Positions 48,082 to 57,541 are shown, counted from the first letter of the stretch. The stretch is DNA of 64,000 nucleotides from Lyngbya sp. HA4199-MV5 (GCA_019359375.1 JAHHHL010000025.1:1-64000); one strand, 5' to 3'. Translations and numbers: made by a program. The notes: a model not told the origin generated them from the sequence alone.

Positions 48082-49202
48082 AGCAGGTCATCCGAGAGGT
48101 GTTCGTAGACTTCAGCGATGCGCTCGGCAGTGCATTCCCAGGTAAAGGACTGGACTCGTGCCAGACCCTTTTCAATCAGCGATCGACGAAAGGCTGGATC
48201 ATCTCGAATCCGGCAGACGGCTTGCACGATCGCACCCACATCCAGCGGCTTCACGACGACCGCAGCATCACCCGTCACTTCTGGCAGCGAGGTCACGTTA
48301 GAAGCAATAACGGGCGTACCGCACGCCATCGCTTCCAGTACCGTCATGCCAAAGCCTTCGTACAAAGAAGGTGTAAGCAGCACATCGGCAGCGTTGTAAA
48401 GTTTGACCAGCGTGTCTTTGGGCGTTCTGCCCACATGGGTAATGACATCGCTCAGATGATGGGTTCTAATAAACGCCTGCTGAGCAGCATTGAACGAGGC
48501 ACCGGACTTGAGCAAATGCACCGATATGCCCTTCTCCTTCAGCACACGCAAGGCTTGCAGCACCGTCTCCATGTTTTTGCGCGGATGGTTAGACCCCACG
48601 TTCAGCAGGCAAATGGTTTCGGGTGCAAGCTTGTATTGCTGTCGGATCGCTGCAATCTCATAACTGGAACCTGTTTGAAAACAGGGTTCTACTGCATTGG
48701 GAATGGTCGTCACTCGTGCGGGTTCGATCGGCAATAGACGCATGACATCCTTCGCCGTATGGTCGGAAACGGTGAGAATGCGATCGGCATGACAAATCCC
48801 TTTCACTGCCAGCCGCCAAAACGCTGCACTAATGGGTGCAAACCGTGCCTGGTCACTGATGTTTTCAGGTTGGATAAAATTAATGAGGTCGTGGCAGGTG
48901 ACAACCAGGGGTGTAGAAGCCGCTTGCAGCCAGTAGCCAAAATGCCCGTCGCTGTGATCCACCACATGCACAATGTCGGCACGCAGGCGTTTGACCCGTG
49001 ACGGAAAGCGCCAGTAGCGTTCGGTGTATTTCCAGGCTCCCGCGATCGGCGACTTCCCCAGATAAGGAGGCGTTGCATCAGGAGACAGTTCAAGGATGTC
49101 CCACTGCGGTCGGACTGCTTTCAAGCCATGAACGATGCCATCGGCGTAGACATCCATGCTGAAGGACACACCACGCGCCCTACGGACTATTGCAATACGC
49201 AT
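48078..49202 (-). CDS. Glycosyltransferase family 4 protein
   Basis: 374 residues from the ATG at 49202 (MRIAIVRRARGVSFSMDVYA); an earlier in-frame start at 49244 exists. The GT-B donor half carries LLNVGSNHPRKNMETVLQAL, VGRTPKDTLVKLYNAADVLL and TPSLYEGFGMTVLEAMACGTPV, the classical E-x7-E retaining GT4 motif. An ATGA overlap links it to the next gene. Sugar and linkage cannot be read from sequence. Confidence 0.92.
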   Translation of the reverse strand: MRIAIVRRARGVSFSMDVYADGIVHGLKAVRPQWDILELSPDATPPYLGKSPIAGAWKYTERYWRFPSRVKRLRADIVHVVDHSDGHFGYWLQAASTPLVVTCHDLINFIQPENISDQARFAPISAAFWRLAVKGICHADRILTVSDHTAKDVMRLLPIEPARVTTIPNAVEPCFQTGSSYEIAAIRQQYKLAPETICLLNVGSNHPRKNMETVLQALRVLKEKGISVHLLKSGASFNAAQQAFIRTHHLSDVITHVGRTPKDTLVKLYNAADVLLTPSLYEGFGMTVLEAMACGTPVIASNVTSLPEVTGDAAVVVKPLDVGAIVQAVCRIRDDPAFRRSLIEKGLARVQSFTWECTAERIAEVYEHLSDDLL

Positions 49203-49437
49203 GAATTCCATCCGCTCGCGATCAACAACTGAGAGGGTGAGCAAACCGAACTCGCGTTTAAAGGCAGCGCTTTAGGAGAGGCAGACCAGGGGGTATTCGT
49301 TTAGTCTGCGATCGAGGACTGGTCGTCTAAAGCGCTGTTTGCTCACGGATGCACCCGTTGTTTTCAGACCGCACTGTCAAGCGGTTCATCTGCTCTTGAT
49401 AAGCAGTTAATCCACTCTTCATCGATTTGAGCCGCCA

Positions 49438-50694
49438 TCAGGGCATTGTGCTAACAGATATGTCTTGAGATGGAGATTTTGTTTCTTTTTTGTGACGGTT
49501 TAACGTGGGCTGGAGCCGTTCGATGAGGGTCATGAAGGCTGCCAATTCACAACGCAAATCCTGCCCTGCAAAGACTTCACGGGCGTGCTGGCTGTAGGTC
49601 GTGCGAGTGTCGCGATCGGTCAGCGTCAACACCGCCTGCGTGAGTGCATCCACATCCCCACAGGCGTAAACCAAGCCGTTGTGACGATGTTGGACTGTAT
49701 CGCGGTAGCCCCAGTTGCCGCAGCGATCGCTCAAAATTGCCGGACAGCCCGCTGCCATAGCCTCAGACACCACTAATGGATGGGGATCGATGCGAGAGGT
49801 CGAGACAAAAAGATCCAGCGCGGCGTAATACAGCGGCAGCTTGCTCTGATTCACAAACCCCACGTTCAGCACTTCACCCTGAAGTTCGGCAAGACGTTGG
49901 TCGATCGCGGGCTTCAATTCGCCACCGCCAATCATAATGCCGCGCACCCGTGCATCCTGCTGATGGGCTTTGGCGATCGCCTCAATAAACTCAAACGGGT
50001 TTTTGCGGTCAATATATTTGCCAACAAAGCCGTAGAGAATTGTGTCATCGTTCCAACACAATTCGCGCCGAATGGCATGAATTTCATCCTGTCGCTGAGC
50101 GATCGTCTGCTCAAAGCGATCGCGATCGACGGGATAGCAGCCCCGCACCATTTTCTCGACGGGCACCCCATAATGCCGCAGGTAAATTTCATTGTGATCG
50201 CCACTCGAAATCCAGCGATCGGCTAACCCATACATCCAGGGATACAGGATGGCTTGAATGATTTTGCGCGGGCGACTGTAGCGATCGTCCGTAATGATCG
50301 TCGCATCGTTCTGCATGATGATGGGAATGCCACGCAGCTTGCACAGCAGCACCGTCAGCCGATAGGAGTGATTGAAAAAGCTGGGCAGAAAAACGGCATC
50401 AAAGTTCTGCCGCGTCAGCCGTGAAAACAAGCCTGGATTAAACAGCGTCTTGTCAATCTTTGTGGCAACCGTCCCGCTGAGTGTCGGCAAAAACTCATGC
50501 GCGTAGCCTCCGGTTAAATCTACATCCCACGGCTCAGTGCTGCCCAGATGGCGATCGCCACTCACTTGATTCTCATTGCACAAATAGAACGCCGTCACCT
50601 CAACCCCAGGCTGTTCGTTTAACGTGCGCCATAGAGGTGCATGATGTTGTGTCGGATGTGTAAAAACAATACCCAGACGAAAGGGGTTAACCAT
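49438..50694 (-). CDS. Glycosyltransferase family 4-like protein
   Basis: 418 residues. The N-terminus (FRLGIVFTHPTQHHAPLWRTL) and donor half (YGFVGKYIDRKNPFEFIEAI, IGGGELKPAI, STSRIDPHPLVVSEAMAAGCP) fit GT-B/GT4, although the motif residues are less standard than in the three downstream genes. Expected role: one transfer step on the inner-membrane face during exopolysaccharide assembly. A 235-bp gap downstream separates it from the coupled trio, so it may have its own promoter or be the previous end of a transcript. Confidence 0.85.
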   Translation of the reverse strand: MVNPFRLGIVFTHPTQHHAPLWRTLNEQPGVEVTAFYLCNENQVSGDRHLGSTEPWDVDLTGGYAHEFLPTLSGTVATKIDKTLFNPGLFSRLTRQNFDAVFLPSFFNHSYRLTVLLCKLRGIPIIMQNDATIITDDRYSRPRKIIQAILYPWMYGLADRWISSGDHNEIYLRHYGVPVEKMVRGCYPVDRDRFEQTIAQRQDEIHAIRRELCWNDDTILYGFVGKYIDRKNPFEFIEAIAKAHQQDARVRGIMIGGGELKPAIDQRLAELQGEVLNVGFVNQSKLPLYYAALDLFVSTSRIDPHPLVVSEAMAAGCPAILSDRCGNWGYRDTVQHRHNGLVYACGDVDALTQAVLTLTDRDTRTTYSQHAREVFAGQDLRCELAAFMTLIERLQPTLNRHKKETKSPSQDISVSTMP

Positions 50695-51206
50695 GTGGTT
50701 CAGAAAATGAATGGGGCAGAAAAACGGTTCAAACGTGACGCAGTTGCTTTACTGCAAGCTATTCACTGACTTCTTTAACGTCTTCCGTCTAATTGCTAAG
50801 CATCCGCCTGTAAATAGTAAAGAATTGATGAAGTGAATAGATGCTGGGAGAGAATTAAACCCTTAAACGGTAAAATGCGTTCCGGCAAAATTAGTCGCCC
50901 TGGCAGAAATAGTCGCTCCAGCAAAAAATAATGGTCTGCTGAGGGTTGCTTGCCAAGCGTTTGACGGTTCGCTCTCTCCAGTCGCTCGCGTCACCCAACG
51001 ACACCGATATATTTAGAAGTTGGGGAAGGTCGTCGTGACGCGGAGAGGGGAAGATGTGGAGAGTCAGAGACGGCTTGAAACCCCCGTATCTCCGTGTCCC
51101 CGTATCTCCGCGTCAGCTTTCGCCCCTAACTATATAGATGATAGATGCGCCCTATAACATCTCTACAGAAGGTCAGATTCTGGGAATCAACCGACAACTC
51201 CCCGAC
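50695..51206. other. Intergenic region before MITE copy C
   Basis: About 510 bp without a gene. Includes an inverted repeat GACGCGGAGA (51037-51046) / TCTCCGCGTC (51105-51114) around GTATCTCCGTGTCCCC repeats. Otherwise nothing recognisable. Confidence 0.5.
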
Positions 51207-51431
51207 CTGGTTGACTGACAAATCTTTGAGCAAGTACTTGAACCCGCCCTGCACTGAAAGTGCGGGCTAATGGCAGGAAGTCCTCTCTAGGCTTTGCCTT
51301 CCCGAAGGGTAGAGGACTAGAAGCACCTGACAACCCGTTTGAACGGGTTTCGCACCATTAGCCCGGATTTTAATCACGGGCGGGTGAGCAACGAAGCGAC
51401 CAGCCTTTCAAGACTTTTGTCAGCCAATCAG
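51207..51431 (-). repeat. MITE-like element, copy C (full length, with 9-bp target duplication)
   Basis: 225 bp in reverse orientation to A and B. Termini CTGGTTGACTGACAAA and (other strand) CTGATTGGCTGACAAA are inverted repeats. It is flanked by exact 9-bp direct repeats CTCCCCGAC (51198-51206 and 51432-51440), strong evidence for transposition. Internal hairpins match copies A and B. It carries no transposase. Confidence 0.92.
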
Positions 51432-51527
51432 CTCCCCGACTGCTCTACGTAGCCAAAGACTTTAGCGACAAAGACTTTAGCGACATGGATGCAAAAGCCG
51501 GGTATCTCTATGATTACCTTTTGCTGA

Positions 51528-52580
51528 TCAACTCACCAGGGCACGTAGACGCTTTAGCGTTTGTCCTACAAACTTGGGGCGAAACTGGGGTGCAAACAAC
51601 CACATAATCGCTGGCTCCGCTAGTGGACGCGGCATCAAACCCACCCAAACAAACCACAGGCTAAAAATAGCGCGCTTCGGAAGGTTGAAATCGGAATACT
51701 GCCACAGGGCGCGAATGCCGTAAAAGCTCAGCACCAGGGGACGATCGGACGGAATGAGATGATGCTCTGGATCAAGCTTGAGAGAGGCGAGCCGCGACCA
51801 GGCACGACCAAAAAAGCGCAAGTTCAAATCTTCTGGCACCGCGTAGCCGAGTGCGATCGCCCTACGCGTTAACAGTTCGCATCGTTGCAAATCGTGCTGC
51901 ACAAACCGACGAAAGCGATCGCTGCTGATCGTTGCCAGCGCCCATTGGTTATTGGTGTGCAAGCGATAGGCTCCTAGCGGTTCACTAATGGCAACGACTT
52001 CGCCGTAAAGGGGGATGAGCACAGAGAGATAGTCATCGGCAACCGATCGATACTCCTCTGAAATGGGAGTCACCTGCGCCAACGCATGACGGCTAATCGC
52101 ATTACCGCTGGTCGGCACACCGCGATAGGTGCCAATTTCGAGCAACCGTCGCCACACGTCCCCACTCGCCAAAGAAGAACCGCCCTGAGGGTAGGAAAAG
52201 CCGCGCGATTCTCCATCGGCATCCACCACATTCAAGCGGTAATGCACTTTCGCAATACCCGGTTTCCACGCTGCAACCACACATTCCACGGCATCTGGAA
52301 ACAGGTAATCATCCGCATCTAAGAAGATAATAATGTCGCCCTTACTGTGGGCAAAACCATTGTTAAAAGCCGCCCCTTGTTTGCCGTTGAGTTGCAGCAC
52401 AGGCACAATGCGATCGCCATACTCAGCAATGAGGCTACGGGAGTTATCCGTCGAACCATCGTCTACCACAATGACTTCAGTGTTGGGATAGGTTTGGCTC
52501 AACGCACTGTCGATCGCCGCTTTGAGGAAGCGATCGTAGTTGTAGTTGTTGATAACAATGCTGACTAACGGCTGAGACAT
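51528..52580 (-). CDS. Glycosyltransferase family 2 protein
   Basis: 350 residues of the GT-A fold: PLVSIVINNYNYDRFLKAAI, VIVVDDGSTDNSRSLIAEYG, the DxD-type IIFLDADDYLFPDA and a C-terminal helical extension. The start is the ATG at 52580; a GTG one codon earlier is also possible. Strongly similar in motif layout to its two relatives upstream (52611 and 54782 genes), suggesting duplication. It probably transfers a nucleotide-sugar donor in cytoplasmic polysaccharide assembly. Confidence 0.93.
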   Translation of the reverse strand: MSQPLVSIVINNYNYDRFLKAAIDSALSQTYPNTEVIVVDDGSTDNSRSLIAEYGDRIVPVLQLNGKQGAAFNNGFAHSKGDIIIFLDADDYLFPDAVECVVAAWKPGIAKVHYRLNVVDADGESRGFSYPQGGSSLASGDVWRRLLEIGTYRGVPTSGNAISRHALAQVTPISEEYRSVADDYLSVLIPLYGEVVAISEPLGAYRLHTNNQWALATISSDRFRRFVQHDLQRCELLTRRAIALGYAVPEDLNLRFFGRAWSRLASLKLDPEHHLIPSDRPLVLSFYGIRALWQYSDFNLPKRAIFSLWFVWVGLMPRPLAEPAIMWLFAPQFRPKFVGQTLKRLRALVS

Positions 52581-52610
52581 CACACGCAGGCACTCCGTAA
52601 AGGCTGAGAA

Positions 52611-53696
52611 CTAAGACTGGGGTTGAGGCTCAACTTTTTGCGTCTTCCGCACCCACTTTAAAAACTGATTGATCAATGGATGCCGATAGTTGGGATAAAT
52701 TAGGCTATTCGCAAGCTTCCAGGCAACGTCTTTTGAAGCAAAAAGCATCATCACAAACCAGGCAACATTAAAGAGCTTTTGATAAACGTAGGTTCCCGGC
52801 TCAGTCAAACTGGTGATGATGCCATTCCAACAAACCGAAAAGACACGATCGGGGCAAGGGTGATGCTCCGGATCGACTTTTTTGGAAATCATTCGACCAA
52901 TCAAAAATTTGCTGTCGCGATTTTCAACTTTAGCGGCAATGGTGCCAACCAATTCTTTCCGCTTTTGATGTAGAGCGGCTGTATTGACGAGGTTTCGCCG
53001 AAACTCAATGAGATCAATGGCTTGCTCAACCGTACCTGTTGTGATGCCATTATTTTTGTCATGCTTTCGGTACAAGGCACCCGGTTCTACTAACGAAACA
53101 ACGGCACCAAACAACGGCATCAAAACATTGACGTAAATATCGGGCGACAACCGATAGGTATCTTCTGGAATGGGCAAAATTTGGCGCAATGCTGTTGCTG
53201 AGAATGCATTACCACTGGTGGGAGGCCACACATAGTTGGGATAGTTATAAATCCTGGGTCTTAAATCACCTGTTGGCATGCGGCGGCGTTCCAGAGGAGA
53301 TGTTCTGCCCAATCGCTTGCCATTCACATCCATGAGATGAAGCCGCCACTGCACCTTCGCCGTACCTGGATGCTGGTGGAAGGCATCAACAACCCTTTGA
53401 GCAACATCGGGAAGAAAAACATCATCACTGTCTAACAGCAGAATAATGTCGCCCTTCGCCACATCAAATCCAGCATTCCAGGCTGAGCCTTGACCACCAT
53501 TTTCTTTCAAAACGGGAATGACGCGATCGCCGTAACGGGCAATCACACTACGAGACTCATCTGTAGAGCCATCGTCTACGACAATCACTTCAAGGTTGGA
53601 ATAGGTTTGCGTGAGAACGCTGTCGATCGCCTGCCGCAGAAACCGAGCATAGTTATAGCTCGTCACGACAACGCTAACCAGTGGTTGTAGCTTCAT
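52611..53696 (-). CDS. Glycosyltransferase family 2 protein
   Basis: 361 residues from the ATG at 53696, with AAGGA upstream; the frame is open to 53738. Motifs: PLVSVVVTSYNYARFLRQAI, EVIVVDDGSTDESRSVIARYG, LLLDSDDVFLPDV. A region around RRMPTGDLRPRIYNYPN and a C-terminal helical part differ from the neighbouring GT2. It forms a minus-strand series with GT2 genes on both sides. Confidence 0.93.
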   Translation of the reverse strand: MKLQPLVSVVVTSYNYARFLRQAIDSVLTQTYSNLEVIVVDDGSTDESRSVIARYGDRVIPVLKENGGQGSAWNAGFDVAKGDIILLLDSDDVFLPDVAQRVVDAFHQHPGTAKVQWRLHLMDVNGKRLGRTSPLERRRMPTGDLRPRIYNYPNYVWPPTSGNAFSATALRQILPIPEDTYRLSPDIYVNVLMPLFGAVVSLVEPGALYRKHDKNNGITTGTVEQAIDLIEFRRNLVNTAALHQKRKELVGTIAAKVENRDSKFLIGRMISKKVDPEHHPCPDRVFSVCWNGIITSLTEPGTYVYQKLFNVAWFVMMLFASKDVAWKLANSLIYPNYRHPLINQFLKWVRKTQKVEPQPQS

Positions 53697-53738
53697 ACAA
53701 GGGGATTCCTTCTTCAAATAGGGCAAAGAATCATGCAA

Positions 53739-54650
53739 TTAGCCGCGATCGGAGGCACCCCCACCAAATTGCAGCCTGAATCGCTCTTGAATGGCAATGC
53801 TCCTTAACCGAAGCATCACGACAAAAAATTGAAATTTCTGCTGAGTGCCGTGCAAGCGTTGATCAGTCCAAATGCGAAAGAGGCTACGAAACGGTGGCTT
53901 GAGAAACAGGATGAAATCAAGCAAGGCATGCAGAGATGAGCGGCTATTTTTTTGCATTAAATCGTATCTGCCGCCGATGATGCGGATCGAGCGTTTACAC
54001 AAGTCCTCCCACGAGTCTCTTGCTGGATGCTTTACCAGCGCAGCATCGGCATACATTTGCCGATAACCTGTAGCGAACACACGCTGCCCCCACTGTTTGT
54101 CGCCGCCCGATTTGAGCGTTTCATCAAAGAGTCCAACGTCATCCAGCACGGCTCTAGTGGTAAACAGGTTTGCTGTCACTCCAAACCGCTCATCTTCAAG
54201 AAAGCGATCTTGCGGGAAGCTAAGGGCGATGCTTTCATAAAGTTCGATCGGATTTGGCTTTTGGGGATCTTTCACAAAGAGATCGATGCGACCAGCCACC
54301 AAGCCGATGTTCGGTGCGCTCAGGAAGGCGGCAACACCGTTCTCTAGCCAGTCCGCTGCAGGTATACAATCGGCATCAGTAAACGCGATGATATGCCCTT
54401 TGGCTAACCCTAAACCTTTATTGCGTGCGACGTACGAACCAGGGCGGCTTTCATATGCCAGCGTTACCTGGCGAAAGGAGGCAACAACGCTTGCAACATT
54501 TTCTTGTGAATTGTTATCAACAACGATAATTTCGTAGTATTCGTTTGGATAGGTCTGTTTTTCCAGGGCTTGTAGGCAAAGCTGGAGACGATCGGTATCG
54601 TTGAAAACAGGAATAATGATGGAAACGTAGGGGAATGAGGATTGGCTCAT
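53739..54650 (-). CDS. Glycosyltransferase family 2 protein
   Basis: 303 residues. It begins FPYVSIIIPVFNDTDRLQLC, with VDNNSQENVASVV, ARNKGLGLAKGHIIAFTDAD and the acceptor-side segment TTRAVLDDVGLFDETLKSGGDKQW (ED/GD-type catalytic base region). It differs from the other three GT2 proteins, so it belongs to another branch and may act on a different acceptor. HpsE-type transferases of hormogonium polysaccharide have this general look, but that link is only suggestive. Confidence 0.93.
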   Translation of the reverse strand: MSQSSFPYVSIIIPVFNDTDRLQLCLQALEKQTYPNEYYEIIVVDNNSQENVASVVASFRQVTLAYESRPGSYVARNKGLGLAKGHIIAFTDADCIPAADWLENGVAAFLSAPNIGLVAGRIDLFVKDPQKPNPIELYESIALSFPQDRFLEDERFGVTANLFTTRAVLDDVGLFDETLKSGGDKQWGQRVFATGYRQMYADAALVKHPARDSWEDLCKRSIRIIGGRYDLMQKNSRSSLHALLDFILFLKPPFRSLFRIWTDQRLHGTQQKFQFFVVMLRLRSIAIQERFRLQFGGGASDRG

Positions 54651-54781
54651 AGTCTTAATCAGCCTGTAAGCGATCGATGGAACGACACCTTGAAATTGGT
54701 TCTAGCGCTTCAATTTTATGTGGTTGCTTTGAACATAAACTAGCCACTCACGTCGTTTTTTATCCTTTCTGTCATTATCTT

Positions 54782-55753
54782 TCAGGCTTTCTTAAGCCAA
54801 TCCATTGAGCGCAACTTGAGAAAACAATAGAGCGTTGCTAATCTGATTTCCAAAGTTTCGAGCAGCGATGTATTAGACAAGTAATCACTTGCCATCTTTT
54901 CGCAATCAGCATTGCTATAGTTGCTGGCTAAATATCTGCCTCGACCTTTTGAGAGAAGCTTACGGCTTAGCTTTCTAAATTCAGGAAATCTAACGCTCAT
55001 CCAATAGCCCGTTGCAATTAAAATTTCTGCCGAAATACCTCTTTTTTTAGAGGTTTCTTGCATGGTATAGCGGTTTTCAAGATGCTTTCTAAAGATGCCT
55101 AAGTTTTGTTTGGTTACGTATCCGGTGCCCAACCCGACTGCTAACAAATTGATATAGGTATCACAAATGGCAAGCCCCGACGACCCTTTCACTTCTGGTA
55201 GCGGAAACAGTTTGTCTAACAGTGCGCGTGAGAAGCACAAATTTGACGTTGAAGGGGTGAAGTTGGGTAACTCAGCGTTTCTAATATTTGCCTTGAAGTC
55301 AACTTTTTGAGGAGTGTCTTGATTCTCCGCTAAAAGATGTTCAACGACCGCTTGAAGATCTGTATGCACTAAATCGCTGGGTTGAATAGGCGCAGATTCT
55401 GTAAAAACCCAATCAATGCCGGGGTGAGATCGAAAGAGCTTGACAACAATGTCTACTTTGTTTGGCAGGAACAGATCATCCGCATCCAAGAGGCAAATAA
55501 TGTCGCCGTGACTGGCAGCAAACCCCGCATTCATCGCGGAAGCTTGCCCACCGTTTGGCTTGAAGATGGGGATAATACGATCGCCATAGCCTTCAATCAC
55601 CTCCCGCGACTGATCGGTAGAACCATCATCCACGACGATCACTTCAATGTTTGGGTAGGTTTGACCCAGCGCACTGTCGATCGCATCCCCGACATACCGT
55701 GCGTAGTTATAGTTGTTGATCAGAATGCTGACTAGCGGTTGATAGCTCTGCAT
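54782..55753 (-). CDS. Glycosyltransferase family 2 protein
   Basis: 323 residues, the first gene of the minus-strand cluster. GT-A motifs: PLVSILINNYNYARYVGDAI, VIVVDDGSTDQSREVIEGYG, IICLLDADDLFLPNK. The C-terminal part is AT-richer and Lys/Arg-rich. The N-terminal half is very close in sequence to the 51528-52580 protein, so the two are paralogues. The promoter of the cluster should be in the gap to its right. Confidence 0.92.
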   Translation of the reverse strand: MQSYQPLVSILINNYNYARYVGDAIDSALGQTYPNIEVIVVDDGSTDQSREVIEGYGDRIIPIFKPNGGQASAMNAGFAASHGDIICLLDADDLFLPNKVDIVVKLFRSHPGIDWVFTESAPIQPSDLVHTDLQAVVEHLLAENQDTPQKVDFKANIRNAELPNFTPSTSNLCFSRALLDKLFPLPEVKGSSGLAICDTYINLLAVGLGTGYVTKQNLGIFRKHLENRYTMQETSKKRGISAEILIATGYWMSVRFPEFRKLSRKLLSKGRGRYLASNYSNADCEKMASDYLSNTSLLETLEIRLATLYCFLKLRSMDWLKKA

Positions 55754-55858
55754 ACCGTGTTGGCTCTGCGAAGACAGGGGGCTAACACTCTATTCACTCG
55801 TGCTGAGGCTAATCCGTTGTACAACGATGAAGAATGGATGAAGAACCCTTCACGACTA

Positions 55859-55916
55859 TCCATTGCTGCCAACCATCTCTGCCTCACCTGCTGCCAGAAC
55901 CGCTTCCCCACGGGTT
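55859..55916 (-). pseudogene. Relic of a second toxin-like gene copy
   Basis: 58 bp identical at 54 positions to 57270-57327 in the toxin-like gene. The minus-strand reading gives TRGEAVLAAGEAEMVGSN, matching the gene's TRGEAVLAAGEAEIIGSN. The mismatches cluster at codon third positions or give conservative changes. No flanking homology or open frame remains, so it is a displaced fragment. Confidence 0.75.
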
Positions 55917-56005
55917 ACTGCTGTAAGTTGAGTTAAGCCTCGCGTAGCTTGCTTCCCGCAGAGTAAACCAACAGCATAGACTTTAGTGTTGGGTTCCTGC
56001 TATCG

Positions 56006-56509
56006 CTACAACCCAATCGACACAAGCTTTGCCGTCTGAAGATTCAGGTTTAAGCGGCGATCGTCGTGCAGCCGAATCACCAAGTCTGAGTTAATGATCG
56101 AAAGTTCAGCCGCAAGATCTGGTAGAGCCTGACTACAGAAAAGAGAGCAGTCAGAATTGTCGAACAGTAGAACCTCAAGCTCAGTCAAAACAGCCACCCA
56201 ATCACGCGTTGGCAGAATTTGAAACAGGTTGTAATAAAGCGCTAGAGAAAGGCTAATATGTCCATCTTGCAGATCGATCGCAGCAAGACGTTGATCCACT
56301 CCAACCCACAACGTTTGGCGATCGTGAGAATGCTGGATCACGGGTTGAATGAGCGGGAGGTCACTACACCAGCTAAGCCCATAGCAGCCTAAGGGTTCGC
56401 CCAAATTTAATCGCGCAAACTGTCTAGGATGGTCGTGGACAATGATCCGCCTAGCACCATCAATTGTTTGAAAGTCCTCTGCTGTAATGCTTTGAATTTG
56501 AACCGTCAT
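56006..56509 (-). CDS. Hypothetical protein, possible immunity partner
   Basis: 167 residues, soluble, rich in β-like segments (ARRIIVHDHPRQFARLNLG, DRQTLWVGVDQRLAAIDLQD, LVIRLHDDRRLNLNLQ). No membrane helix or known motif. It is the last of three small minus-strand genes headed by a toxin-like protein, which is the usual place for an immunity gene; that role is inference only. Gaps between the three are 39 and 15 bp, so co-transcription is likely. Confidence 0.7.
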   Translation of the reverse strand: MTVQIQSITAEDFQTIDGARRIIVHDHPRQFARLNLGEPLGCYGLSWCSDLPLIQPVIQHSHDRQTLWVGVDQRLAAIDLQDGHISLSLALYYNLFQILPTRDWVAVLTELEVLLFDNSDCSLFCSQALPDLAAELSIINSDLVIRLHDDRRLNLNLQTAKLVSIGL

Positions 56510-56548
56510 CTTGTTAGCTGTATCGTTGCCAGTGAAAGTTTCTGCTTC

Positions 56549-57139
56549 TTATGGCAGCTTGTCGCGGAGGAAAAGCCATTGCTTTAATGCTTCACTGAAC
56601 TGGAATTGCTCACTTTCAGGCAAGGATGCTAGTACAGATAAGCGCACTTTAATTCTTCTTAGCTGTCGAATTTCATCTATGTGGGTTGAAACATTGCTTT
56701 TGTCTTGCCAGTGAGCTGGCTCTTGCCAATAAGCAGCTTTTTCTTTTGCTTCTTCATACGTGTAACTTAAATGACTGAAAAACCATTGAGTCATAGCATC
56801 CATGTCTAGAACAGGATGCTGTACAACGGCACCAAACTTTCTGATCATGGCTGCTCTTAGCATCATTGCTGATTGCAAAAATGGCTCGTTCTCGGGAAAG
56901 CCAACTTCAGATAATTTTGCATAAACTGCGATCGCTATTTCTGCCCAGACAAGTTGTTCTGCGGTGTGATACCGATCAGAATAGGCATTAGTAGCCGTAG
57001 CTTGAGCTAAACCCAACCAATTAAATTCATGGGGGACGCTTCGTTGTTTGGCTTGAACAGCTTTAAGCCAGCGTTGCACATCGCTAGCAGGCTCTCTTAA
57101 TAGCTGATTAGCAGATGTAATGCTCTGAGATTGGCTCAT
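56549..57139 (-). CDS. Hypothetical protein in the toxin-like cluster
   Basis: 196 residues, mainly helical (LVWAEIAIAVYAKLSEVGFP, FLQSAMMLRAAMIRKFGAVV, TYEEAKEKAAYWQEPAHW). No signal, membrane segment or family that I recognise. It starts 15 bp after the toxin-like gene, so an immunity or accessory role is plausible but not shown. Confidence 0.7.
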   Translation of the reverse strand: MSQSQSITSANQLLREPASDVQRWLKAVQAKQRSVPHEFNWLGLAQATATNAYSDRYHTAEQLVWAEIAIAVYAKLSEVGFPENEPFLQSAMMLRAAMIRKFGAVVQHPVLDMDAMTQWFFSHLSYTYEEAKEKAAYWQEPAHWQDKSNVSTHIDEIRQLRRIKVRLSVLASLPESEQFQFSEALKQWLFLRDKLP

Positions 57140-57154
57140 AGCGATTAATTGGTT

Positions 57155-57541
57155 TCAGTAGAGTGATGAGATGCCGTTGTCTCTAAACGTCTGGTTCCCG
57201 ATCGCTAAGCTTTCTAGACTGGGCTGATAATGACCGCTGTAGTGATTTATTTCTAGCACAATGTACTCTCCATTGCTGCCAATAATTTCCGCCTCACCTG
57301 CTGCCAGAACCGCTTCCCCACGGGTTAGAGCCGTATGCGGTATTTCTTGCCCATCAACATATTTTGGAACAATTAGTAACGTTCCATTCTCAACTACTGC
57401 CCACTTGATTGTCCCCTGATTCACAACGGCATCAAAACCAATGGCTCCTACCTGCAATGGTGCAACACCAAGTTGATCGACAAGCTGAAGCTCAGCTTCT
57501 AAGTACTCTGGGAGTTGGTTGGGAAAGAAGCGACGTTGCAT
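57155..57541 (-). CDS. Small protein resembling a polymorphic-toxin C-terminal domain
   Basis: 128 residues. The segment GTIKWAVVENGTLLIVPKYV, the IPHTALTRGEAVLAAGEAE core and the end EINHYSGHYQPSLESLAIG resemble C-terminal domains I recall on secreted Rhs/hemagglutinin-type toxins, where a conserved SGHYxP motif is typical. Here it stands alone with no delivery domain or signal peptide. Two small genes follow immediately, as an immunity pair might. Activity is unproven; it could equally be a domesticated domain. A 58-bp relic of a second copy lies at 55859. Confidence 0.65.
   Translation of the reverse strand: MQRRFFPNQLPEYLEAELQLVDQLGVAPLQVGAIGFDAVVNQGTIKWAVVENGTLLIVPKYVDGQEIPHTALTRGEAVLAAGEAEIIGSNGEYIVLEINHYSGHYQPSLESLAIGNQTFRDNGISSLY

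Noticed and set aside
51207..51431. MITE-like element considered as the guide-RNA end of an IS200/IS605-type tnpB element
   Set aside because: IS200/IS605 elements lack inverted termini and do not create target duplications; this element has both. The internal hairpins alone are not enough for that call.
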